The translations under genes were made by a program, and so were the position numbers. From assembly GCA_028292835.1 (NCBI GenBank), contig JAQGLP010000402.1, positions 1-6,513 on the forward strand: DNA of 6,513 bases, written 5' to 3'. Under the pieces are notes generated by a model, which was not told the DNA's origin, did no database searches, and worked only from the letters and a program-made list of their open reading frames with translations. Source of the DNA: Variovorax sp. Lineage in GTDB: Bacteria > Pseudomonadota > Gammaproteobacteria > Burkholderiales > Burkholderiaceae_C. This document shows, one piece after another, positions 1 to 5,325 of the stretch (its first letter is position 1; each line of letters opens with the position of its first letter).

Positions 1-797
1 AGCGGCCGCGCGCAGGCGACCACCAGCTCGCCGCGCGCCAGCTCGTCGGCCACCAGCATCGGCGGCATCAGCGCGACGCCCAGGCCGTGCGCGGCCGCGC
101 AGGCCAGCATCGAGAACAGCTCGTAGCGCGGCCCACCGCGTGCCTGCGGCGCCTCCACCTGCTGCGCATCGAACCACTGGCGCCAGCCGTCGGGGCGGGT
201 GCTCTGCTGCAGCAGCGGCAGGCGCGCGATCGCCGCCGCGGCCACCGCCCGGCCGTGCGGCAGGAGCCTGGGGCTGCACACCGGGACCACGTCCTCGCGC
301 AGCAGCAGCACCGCGCGGGTGCCGGCCCAGTTGGCCACCTGGGACGGCGTGCCGGCGTACAGCGCGGCGTCGAACTCCGTGTCGGCGAAGAGGAAGGGCC
401 GGGTGCGCGTTTCGATGTGCACGGCCACGTCGGGCCGCAGGCGCGCGAAATCGGGCAGCCGCGGGATGAGCCAGCGCGTGGCGAAGGTGGGCACCGCCGC
501 CAGCGCCAGCGAGCCGCCTTCGCCCGGGTGGGCCATGACGTCGAGCGTGTCGCGTTCCATCGCCTCCAGCCGCTTCGTGACCTGGCGGGCGTAGACGGCG
601 CCCCCGGCGGTGAGCGCCACGCCGTGGCGGGTGCGGCGAAACAGCGCCACCCCCAGAAAGGCTTCGAGCGCGGCGATCTGGCGCGACACCGCGCTCTGCG
701 TCAGCGCCAGTTCCTGCGCCGCGCGCGTGTAGCTTTCATGGCGCGCCGCGGCGTCGAAGCACACCAGGGCTTGCAGGGGCGGGATTTTGCGGCGCAT
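1..797 (-). CDS. gcdR: LysR-type transcriptional regulator, probable GcdR (C-terminus cut by window edge)
   Basis: The minus strand reads from ATG at 797-795 through 265 complete codons without a stop and leaves the window. About 35-40 residues are missing relative to the usual ~300 of the family. The N-terminus is a typical LysR winged helix-turn-helix (residues about 8-65). It has the recognition segment RAAQELALTQSAVSRQIAAL at 25-44, followed by LGVALFRR and LTAGG. Residues about 95 onward form the periplasmic-binding-protein-like effector domain, including FATRWLIPRLPDF (105-117), DAALYAG (143-149) and GLGVALMPP (238-246), as in the GcvA-like subgroup. It is divergent from gcdH, and in Pseudomonas and Azoarcus a LysR-type GcdR activates gcdH in response to glutarate or its CoA ester. 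The family call is firm; the GcdR role is inferred from position. No in-frame start lies further upstream nearby and the ribosome binding site is weak. Confidence 0.9.
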   Translation of the reverse strand, partial: MRRKIPPLQALVCFDAAARHESYTRAAQELALTQSAVSRQIAALEAFLGVALFRRTRHGVALTAGGAVYARQVTKRLEAMERDTLDVMAHPGEGGSLALAAVPTFATRWLIPRLPDFARLRPDVAVHIETRTRPFLFADTEFDAALYAGTPSQVANWAGTRAVLLLREDVVPVCSPRLLPHGRAVAAAAIARLPLLQQSTRPDGWRQWFDAQQVEAPQARGGPRYELFSMLACAAAHGLGVALMPPMLVADELARGELVVACARP

Positions 798-871
798 GTA
801 TGCCCGCAGTGTATGACTGGAAAGCCATTGATGGGAGAGCGAAGAGGACAGTCCGCTCCGAGACGTTCCTC

Positions 872-887
872 ATCCGCATACCTGGAT
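872..887. promoter_or_regulatory. candidate LysR operator (ATCC-N8-GGAT)
   Basis: In the 181-bp divergent gap between the LysR gene and gcdH, ATCC (872-875) and GGAT (884-887) form a dyad separated by 8 bp. Its centre lies about 56 bp upstream of the transcription start predicted for gcdH, near where LysR activators bind. The spacing is T-N12-A rather than the classical T-N11-A. A second small dyad, CAGT-N5-ACTG (807-819), lies next to the LysR start codon and could serve autoregulation. Such short dyads occur by chance, so this is only a candidate. Confidence 0.25.
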
Positions 888-900
888 TCGAAATACTCGT

Positions 901-929
901 TTGCGCCGGACCGAATGCGTCGCTACGAT
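901..929 (+). promoter_or_regulatory. candidate sigma70-like promoter of gcdH
   Basis: TTGCGC (901-906) and TACGAT (924-929) are separated by 17 bp. They match the -35 and -10 consensus at 3 and 4 of 6 positions. This would start transcription near 936 and leave a leader of about 43 nt before gcdH. The weak -35 is consistent with an activator-dependent promoter. The -10 is flanked by the inverted repeat CGAATG (912-917) / CATTCG (936-941). Confidence 0.35.
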
Positions 930-978
930 CGATTCCATTCGTTTTTTCCTCCTTCCGCCAACGTATCCGGAGACCTCC

Positions 979-2175
979 ATGGCCAAAGCGCATTTCCACT
1001 GGGACGATCCGCTGCTGCTCGACCAGCAGCTCACCGACGAGGAGCGCATGGTGCGCGACGCGGCCAACGCCTACTGCCAGGAGCGGCTGCTCCCGCGCGT
1101 GCTGCAGGGCTTCCGCTCGGGCGAGACCGACCCGGCGATCTTTCGCGAGATGGGCGCGCTCGGCCTGCTCGGGCCCACCATCCCCGAGCAGTACGGCGGC
1201 CCGGGCCTCAACTACGTCTGCTACGGCCTGATCGCGCGCGAGGTCGAGCGGGTCGATTCCGGCTACCGCTCGATGGCCAGCGTGCAGAGCTCGCTCGTCA
1301 TGGTGCCGATCAACGAATTCGGCACCGAGGCGCAAAAGCAGAAGTACCTGCCCAAGCTCGCCACCGGCGAGTGGATCGGCTGCTTCGGCCTGACCGAGCC
1401 CGACCACGGCTCCGATCCGGGCAGCATGGTGACGCGCGCGAAGAAGGTGCCGGGCGGCTACTCGCTCAGCGGCGCCAAGATGTGGATCAGCAACAGCCCG
1501 ATCGCAGACGTGTTCGTGGTGTGGGCCAAGGAGGTGAGCGAGGCCGGCGCGGTCGGACCGATCCGCGGCTTCGTGCTGGAGAAGGGCGCCAAGGGCCTGA
1601 GCGCCCCCGAGATCCACGGCAAGGTCGGCCTGCGCGCCAGCATCACCGGCGAGATCGTGATGGACGGCGTGTTCTGCCCCGAGGAAAACGCATTCCCCGA
1701 GGTGCAGGGCCTGAAGGGTCCGTTCACCTGCCTCAACTCGGCGCGCTACGGCATCTCGTGGGGCGCGCTGGGCGCGGCGGAAGACTGCTGGCACCGCGCG
1801 CGCCAGTACGTGCTCGACAGGAAGCAGTTCGGCCGCCCGCTCGCGGCCAACCAGCTGGTCCAGAAGAAGCTGGCGGACATGCAGACCGAGATCACGCTGG
1901 GCCTGCAGGGGTGTCTCCGCCTGGGCCGCATGAAGGACGAGGGCACGGCCTCGGTCGAGGTCACGTCGCTCCTGAAGCGCAACTCCTGCGGCAAGGCGCT
2001 CGACATCGCCCGCCTGGCGCGCGACATGATGGGCGGCAACGGCATCTCGGACGAGTTCGGCGTGGCGCGGCATCTGGTCAACCTGGAGGTGGTCAACACC
2101 TACGAGGGCACGCACGACATCCACGCGCTGATCCTCGGCCGCGCCCAAACGGGCATTGCCGCCTTCGCGAACTGA
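979..2175 (+). CDS. gcdH: glutaryl-CoA dehydrogenase
   Basis: 398 residues, the usual length for a bacterial GcdH. The FAD enzyme oxidises and decarboxylates glutaryl-CoA to crotonyl-CoA, passing electrons to ETF. The sequence follows human GCDH closely. GCFGLTEPDHGSD (134-146) is the acyl-CoA dehydrogenase signature. The substrate loop around REVERVDSGYRS carries Glu90 and Arg97, aligning with human Glu87 and Arg94 that handle the glutaryl carboxylate, and Ser171 stands where human has Thr170. NTYEGTHDIHALILGRA (373-389) holds the catalytic base Glu376 (human Glu370). QLVQKKLADM and DMMGGNGISDEF are also family hallmarks. Retention of Glu90 and Arg97 favours the decarboxylating type. I chose ATG 979 because GGAG at 969-972 lies six bases upstream and the protein then starts like other GcdH; an in-frame TTG at 901 would add 26 unconserved residues. 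It is probably co-transcribed with the CoA-transferase 4 bp downstream. Confidence 0.97.
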   Translation: MAKAHFHWDDPLLLDQQLTDEERMVRDAANAYCQERLLPRVLQGFRSGETDPAIFREMGALGLLGPTIPEQYGGPGLNYVCYGLIAREVERVDSGYRSMASVQSSLVMVPINEFGTEAQKQKYLPKLATGEWIGCFGLTEPDHGSDPGSMVTRAKKVPGGYSLSGAKMWISNSPIADVFVVWAKEVSEAGAVGPIRGFVLEKGAKGLSAPEIHGKVGLRASITGEIVMDGVFCPEENAFPEVQGLKGPFTCLNSARYGISWGALGAAEDCWHRARQYVLDRKQFGRPLAANQLVQKKLADMQTEITLGLQGCLRLGRMKDEGTASVEVTSLLKRNSCGKALDIARLARDMMGGNGISDEFGVARHLVNLEVVNTYEGTHDIHALILGRAQTGIAAFAN

Positions 2176-2179
2176 CCCG

Positions 2180-3412
2180 ATGGCGCACGCTGCCCTCGAC
2201 GGCATCAAGGTGCTCGACCTCTCGCGTGTGCTCGCGGGGCCATGGTGCACGCAGATCCTGGCGGACCTGGGTGCGGACGTCATCAAGGTCGAGCGGCCCG
2301 GCGTGGGCGACGACACGCGCGGCTGGGGTCCGCCCTTCCTGAAGGACGCGGACGGCAACGACACCGACCAGGCGACCTACTTCACCGCCTGCAATCGCAA
2401 CAAGCGCTCGGTCACCATCGACATGGCGACGACCGAAGGGCAGGCGCTCCTGAAGCAGATGGCGGCGCAGAGCGACATCGTGGTGGAGAACTTCAAGACC
2501 GGCGGCCTCAGGCAGTACGGTCTCGACCACGAGAGCTTGCGCGCGGCCGACCCGCGCCTCGTCTACTGCAGCATCACCGGCTTCGGGCACGACGGCCCGT
2601 ACGCCGAGCGCGCCGGCTACGACCTGATGATCCAGGCCATGACCGGCATGATGAGCATCACCGGCCGCCCGGACGACGCGCCCGGCGGCGGGCCGCTGCG
2701 CGTGGGCGTGGCGCTGACCGACATCTTCACGGGGGTCTATGCCTCGACGGCGATCCTGGCCGCCCTGCAGGTGCGCCAGCGCACCGGCTGCGGCCAGCAC
2801 ATCGACATGGCGCTGCTCGACGTCGGCATGGCGATCCTGGCCAACCAGGCCAGCGCCTTCCTCAACACCGGCGTCGCGCCGCAAAGGCAGGGCAACAGCC
2901 ACCCGAGCCTGGCGCCGTACCAGGATTTCTACACGAAGGACGGCTCGATGCTGCTGGCCATCGGCAACAACGGCCAGTTCGCGCGCTTTTGCGAGGCGGC
3001 CGGGCATGCCGGCTGGGTGGGGGACGAGCGCTTCGCGACCAACAGCTCGCGCGTGCGGCACCGCGAGGCGCTGGTGGCGCAGATGGAGGCGGTGACGCGC
3101 ACCCGCACCACCGCCGAGTGGGTCGCGCTGCTGGAAGACAAGGCGGTGCCCTGCGGGCCGATCAACGACATCGCCCAGGCCTTCGACGATGCCCAGGTGA
3201 AGGCGCGCGGTCTGGCCGTGCCGCTCGCGCGCGACGCCGGCGACGGCATCGCGCGCATCGTCGGGGTCGCGAGCCCGCTGCGCCTTGCGGCCACGCCGCC
3301 GGTGCTGCGACACGCCCCGCCGTCCCTCGGACAGCACACCGACGAGGTGCTGGCGGCGCTGGGCGTCGAGGCGAGCCGGATCGCCGCGCTGCGCTCGGCC
3401 GGCGTGATTTGA
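2180..3412 (+). CDS. CaiB/BaiF (class III) CoA-transferase, probable succinyl-CoA:glutarate CoA-transferase
   Basis: 410 residues, full length for the family. The N-terminus LDGIKVLDLSRVLAGPWCTQ (6-25) and ADLGADVIKVERPGVGDDTR (28-47) form the CoA-binding Rossmann region. NRNKRSV (72-78), VVENFKTGGL (101-110) and YCSITGFGHDGP (129-140) are standard class III motifs. Asp214 in ALLDVG matches the aspartate that forms the aspartyl-CoA anhydride in formyl-CoA transferase. PYQDFYTKDG (246-255) and VPCGPINDI (323-331) mark the C-terminal part. The GDDTRGWGPPF segment, QFARF and LGQHTDEVL resemble human SUGCT. With gcdH upstream, the likely job is activating free glutarate with succinyl-CoA; the Pseudomonas counterpart has been called gcdG or gcoT. 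Substrate is inferred from context, as family members also use other dicarboxylates. ATG 2180 starts 4 bp after the gcdH stop with a weak ribosome binding site, suggesting translational coupling; a TTG at 2156 is a less likely start. Confidence 0.9.
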   Translation: MAHAALDGIKVLDLSRVLAGPWCTQILADLGADVIKVERPGVGDDTRGWGPPFLKDADGNDTDQATYFTACNRNKRSVTIDMATTEGQALLKQMAAQSDIVVENFKTGGLRQYGLDHESLRAADPRLVYCSITGFGHDGPYAERAGYDLMIQAMTGMMSITGRPDDAPGGGPLRVGVALTDIFTGVYASTAILAALQVRQRTGCGQHIDMALLDVGMAILANQASAFLNTGVAPQRQGNSHPSLAPYQDFYTKDGSMLLAIGNNGQFARFCEAAGHAGWVGDERFATNSSRVRHREALVAQMEAVTRTRTTAEWVALLEDKAVPCGPINDIAQAFDDAQVKARGLAVPLARDAGDGIARIVGVASPLRLAATPPVLRHAPPSLGQHTDEVLAALGVEASRIAALRSAGVI

Positions 3413-3548
3413 GGGGTCGCCGCGCGGGGCTTTCGTCCGCGGCGCGGAGCGCCACGAACGACGACGCCAAGGGCATGGCCTATCCTGCGGATGAGATCGC
3501 CGGGCCCGACGGGCTGCGGCCCCCTTTCACGCCACAGGAGTTTTCCCC

Positions 3549-3980
3549 ATGCGAGTTCCCGTTTTCTTGCTGGCGGCCACGCTGGCCGCCGCCGCCGTGC
3601 CGGCCGCCGCGCAGGTGTCCGTCAACATCCAGTTGCCCGGCCTCGTCGAGGTCGCGCCGCCGGCCCCGCGCTACGAGCGCGTGCCGATGGCGCAACCGGG
3701 CCAAGTCTGGGTGCCCGGCCACTGGCGCTGGAACGATCGCGGCTATGCCTGGAGCCCCGGCTACCGGGAGACGGCGCGGCCGGACCGCGAATATGCCCCC
3801 GGGCGCTGGGTGCGGGCCGAGGGCGGCTGGCGCTGGCTCGAAGGGGACTGGCGGCGCGCCAGAAAGGCGAAGCATCGCGAGCCCGAGCGGTACGACAACG
3901 ACCCTGAGCGTGACGAGGACCATGACCGGGGTCACGGCGGCCACTGCCCGCCCGGCCAGGCCAAGAAGGGACGCTGTTGA
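3549..3980 (+). CDS. secreted YXWGXW-repeat-type protein of unknown function
   Basis: 143 residues. Start ATG 3549 has AGGAG at 3536-3540, eight bases upstream. Residues 1-21 form a clear Sec signal peptide (hydrophobic, Ala-rich) with probable cleavage at AAA|QV, so the mature protein is periplasmic or envelope-associated. The body has two aromatic repeats: VWVPGHWRWNDRGYAWSPGY (53-72) and APGRWVRAEGGWRWLEGDW (83-101). Both follow the pattern PGxW...W...G, typical of the small YXWGXW-repeat proteins common in Burkholderiales. From residue 102 the protein is a highly charged tail rich in Arg, Asp and Glu, with His at 109, 125, 129 and 132 and Cys at 133 and 143. The function of this family is not known; the tail might bind metal or polyanions, which is speculation. 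It is 136 bp past the CoA-transferase and has its own strong ribosome binding site, so it is probably a separate unit. Confidence 0.85.
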   Translation: MRVPVFLLAATLAAAAVPAAAQVSVNIQLPGLVEVAPPAPRYERVPMAQPGQVWVPGHWRWNDRGYAWSPGYRETARPDREYAPGRWVRAEGGWRWLEGDWRRARKAKHREPERYDNDPERDEDHDRGHGGHCPPGQAKKGRC

Positions 3981-4007
3981 GCGCGGTCGCGCCGGAGACG
4001 TGGGGGC

Positions 4008-4514
4008 TCAGCGCGGCTTCTGGAAGCCGCCTTCGATCCAGGCTGCGGCGCTGTCGGCATCGAGCCTGAAGCCGGGCGCCACGCGCGCCTCGCCGAGCTG
4101 GGCGCCGAACTCGTCGTGCGCCTGCAGGATCGCGTAGGGATCGTCGTCGTCGGGCACGATGCGCAGCGAGACGCGAACGCGCTCCGAACCGGCCCCGACG
4201 CTCACGCTCTTGTTGAGTCGCGCGTGCAACTGCTGCTCGTGGCGGCGCAGCACCTCGGAGGCGGTCTTGACCAGCGTGTGAAAGGCCGGGGCGTCAAGCG
4301 GCTTGGGGTTCTTCTTGTCGCGTCCCATGGTCCAGGGGCCGACCAGCGCCGGCTCGGACTCGCCTTGGCGCGTCATCGCCACGGCCCAGCCGTCGTCGTC
4401 CTCGTTCTTGATGACGCGGGCGGTCCAGGGCCCGTCACGCCACAGGCGCGGCTCCTGGATGGGGGCTGTGTCGTTGTCGCCGTCGTCGGCGCTGGGGGGG
4501 AAGGTTTCGGTCAT
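4008..4514 (-). CDS. conserved hypothetical protein, acidic, cytoplasmic
   Basis: 168 residues from ATG 4514-4512. I do not recognise a named domain, but the composition and codon use look genuinely coding. The N-terminal ~20 residues are acidic and probably disordered. They are followed by LWRDGPWTARVIKNEDDDGW (24-43) and ALVGPWTMGRDKKNPKPLD (56-74), two stretches sharing a GPWT element. Residues 75-101 look helical, with a long charged run (SEVLRRHEQQLHARL). The C-terminal half carries a DDDD cluster at 122-125 and a probable beta/alpha segment ending in AAAWIEGGF. There is no signal peptide or membrane segment. An in-frame ATG at 4571 would add 19 residues, but these look unlike the rest of the protein. 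Neither start has a good ribosome binding site. It converges on the YXWGXW gene (27 bp between stops) and diverges from the DUF427 gene, so it is probably monocistronic. Similar hypothetical proteins occur in Comamonadaceae, from memory only. Confidence 0.8.
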   Translation of the reverse strand: MTETFPPSADDGDNDTAPIQEPRLWRDGPWTARVIKNEDDDGWAVAMTRQGESEPALVGPWTMGRDKKNPKPLDAPAFHTLVKTASEVLRRHEQQLHARLNKSVSVGAGSERVRVSLRIVPDDDDPYAILQAHDEFGAQLGEARVAPGFRLDADSAAAWIEGGFQKPR

Positions 4515-4609
4515 CGAGGCGTTTCGGGCAAAACTCCAGCTTAGACGACACGGCGCCGCCCGGCGGATCAAAGCCTCTTACAAACATTGACGGTTATTGC
4601 CTACAGCGT

Positions 4610-4638
4610 TTGAGGCGGGCCGGCTGTAAGCATTAAAT
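4610..4638 (+). promoter_or_regulatory. candidate sigma70 promoter of the DUF427 gene
   Basis: TTGAGG (4610-4615) and TTAAAT (4633-4638) are separated by exactly 17 bp, each matching 4 of 6 consensus positions. They sit in the most AT-rich patch of an otherwise GC-rich window. Transcription would start near 4645, giving a leader of about 45 nt that contains the hairpin at the ribosome binding site. Confidence 0.45.
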
Positions 4639-4655
4639 AGGGGTGATGGGCTTAC
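4626..4655. repeat. inverted repeat GTAAGC-N18-GCTTAC around the -10 region, possible operator
   Basis: GTAAGC (4626-4631) and GCTTAC (4650-4655) are perfect inverted copies flanking the candidate -10 hexamer. The half-sites are 24 bp apart centre to centre. A further copy of the half-site (CTTACA, 4577-4582) and the pair GGTTAT (4592-4597) / ATAACC (4657-4662) lie in the same gap. A repressor site is possible, but 6-bp inverted repeats at this spacing are expected by chance about once per few hundred bases. Confidence 0.25.
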
Positions 4656-4667
4656 GATAACCATCTC

Positions 4668-4689
4668 GCAAATTTCCGAAAGGAAATGC
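4668..4689 (+). promoter_or_regulatory. 5' leader hairpin with GAAA loop enclosing the DUF427 ribosome binding site
   Basis: ATTTCC (4672-4677), GAAA (4678-4681) and GGAAAT (4682-4687) form a perfect 6-bp stem with a GNRA-class tetraloop. The stem can extend through G4668-C4669 pairing with G4688-C4689 if A4670-A4671 bulge out. The Shine-Dalgarno core AGGA (4681-4684), six bases before ATG 4691, lies in the loop edge and 3' arm. In mRNA the fold would partly hide the ribosome binding site. The pairing is seen directly; a regulatory role (thermosensor-like or protein-controlled) is inference, and the stem is AU-rich and short. Confidence 0.4.
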
Positions 4690-4690
4690 C

Positions 4691-5245
4691 ATGGACCTTC
4701 CTTCGGAACGCATCGCGCGTTTGCGCGCGTTCTGGCGTTACGTGGGGGATGAGCGTCCGCCGTTTGCCGTCGTGCCGCAACCGGGTCAGGAGTCGGTGTG
4801 GGACTATCCGCGGCCGCCGCGCCTGGAGCCAGACACACGCGACCTCAGCGTGAGCCTCGGCGCCACCGAGATCGCGCGCACGCGCCGCGCCCTGCGCCTG
4901 CTCGAAACCGCCAGCGCGCCGAACTTCTACCTGCCGCGGCAGGACGTGCGCATGGAGTTGCTGGCGCCCTGCGACAGGGTCTCGGTCTGCGAATGGAAGG
5001 GCGAGGTGCGCTACTGGTCGGTGACGGTGGAGGGCCGGCGGCTCGAAGCGGCGGCCTGGGAGTATCCGCGCCCGTTGCCCGGCTACGAGGCGCTGCGCGA
5101 CCACATGGCGTTCTATCCGCGGCTGCTGGACTGCCGGGTCGACGGCGTGCACGTCCAGCCGCAGCCGGGCGGTTTCTATGGCGGCTGGATCACGCCCGAG
5201 GTGGTCGGGCCCTTCAAGGGGGGACGCGGCTCGGAAGACTGGTAG
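4691..5245 (+). CDS. DUF427 domain-containing protein
   Basis: 184 residues, with one DUF427 domain covering roughly 35-184. Visible family motifs in order are ESVWDYPRPP (34-43), the beta segment DLSVSLGATEIARTRRALRL (51-70), LETASAPNFYLPRQDV (71-86), CEWKGEVRYW (100-109), AAWEYPRP (121-128), MAFYPRLLDCRVDG (139-152) and the C-terminal PQPGGFYGGWITPEVVGPFK (157-176). The first ~33 residues form an Arg-rich N-terminal extension. The fold is a small soluble beta-rich domain and the biochemical role of DUF427 is not established. There is no signal peptide, so it is probably cytoplasmic. ATG 4691 is well supported by AAGGAAA six bases upstream, which is folded into the leader hairpin. It has its own promoter candidate and converges with the downstream transporter gene (80 bp between stops), so it appears monocistronic. 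Confidence 0.88.
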   Translation: MDLPSERIARLRAFWRYVGDERPPFAVVPQPGQESVWDYPRPPRLEPDTRDLSVSLGATEIARTRRALRLLETASAPNFYLPRQDVRMELLAPCDRVSVCEWKGEVRYWSVTVEGRRLEAAAWEYPRPLPGYEALRDHMAFYPRLLDCRVDGVHVQPQPGGFYGGWITPEVVGPFKGGRGSEDW

Positions 5246-5287
5246 GGCCCGAGGTGCCAAAGCGCGGGGCCTTGCGGCGTGCCTGTC

Positions 5288-5306
5288 AAAAGTGCCGTCG
5301 GCGCTT
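5288..5306 (-). terminator. weak candidate terminator after the transporter gene
   Basis: On the minus strand, 20 bases past the transporter stop, bases 5306-5290 fold into a stem of two 3-bp arms around a C-A mismatch with a GAC loop. It is followed at once by four T (complement of AAAA at 5288-5291, overlapping the stem base). On the plus strand the same bases pair better (7 bp with one G-U), but no T run follows. The short stem and T4 tract make this a weak call. Confidence 0.25.
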
Positions 5307-5325
5307 GTGCGGTGGGCCCTGTCAG

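Noticed and set aside
87..2342. 751-codon plus-strand open frame across the LysR and gcdH region
   Set aside because: Its translation is Arg/Ala/Gly-rich low-complexity sequence with no family motifs. It overlaps clear LysR (minus) and GcdH (plus) proteins in other frames, so it is a product of high GC.
736..2364. 542-codon minus-strand open frame antisense to gcdH
   Set aside because: It is antisense to a GcdH gene with every key residue. Its own translation resembles no family and shows the composition typical of antisense shadow frames in GC-rich genes.
2093..3337. 414-codon minus-strand open frame antisense to the CoA-transferase
   Set aside because: It is rich in Arg, His, Val and Gly, without motifs or a credible start. 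The opposite strand encodes a full CaiB/BaiF protein.
3418..3458. GC-rich inverted repeats (CGCCGCG/CGCGGCG; TTCGT/ACGAA) after the CoA-transferase as a terminator
   Set aside because: The stems are short or interrupted, the loops are long, and no T run follows. Such repeats are expected by chance at this GC level, so I see no supportable intrinsic terminator in the 136-bp gap.
2242..4137. 631-codon plus-strand open frame spanning two genes and an intergenic gap
   Set aside because: It runs through the CoA-transferase, the gap and the signal-peptide gene in a different frame with Arg/Gly/Ala-rich nonsense sequence.
4587..4592. TTGACG as a -35 box for the DUF427 gene
   Set aside because: It is a good -35 word, but no acceptable -10 hexamer lies 16-18 bp downstream. 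The TTGAGG/TTAAAT pair with 17-bp spacing fits better.
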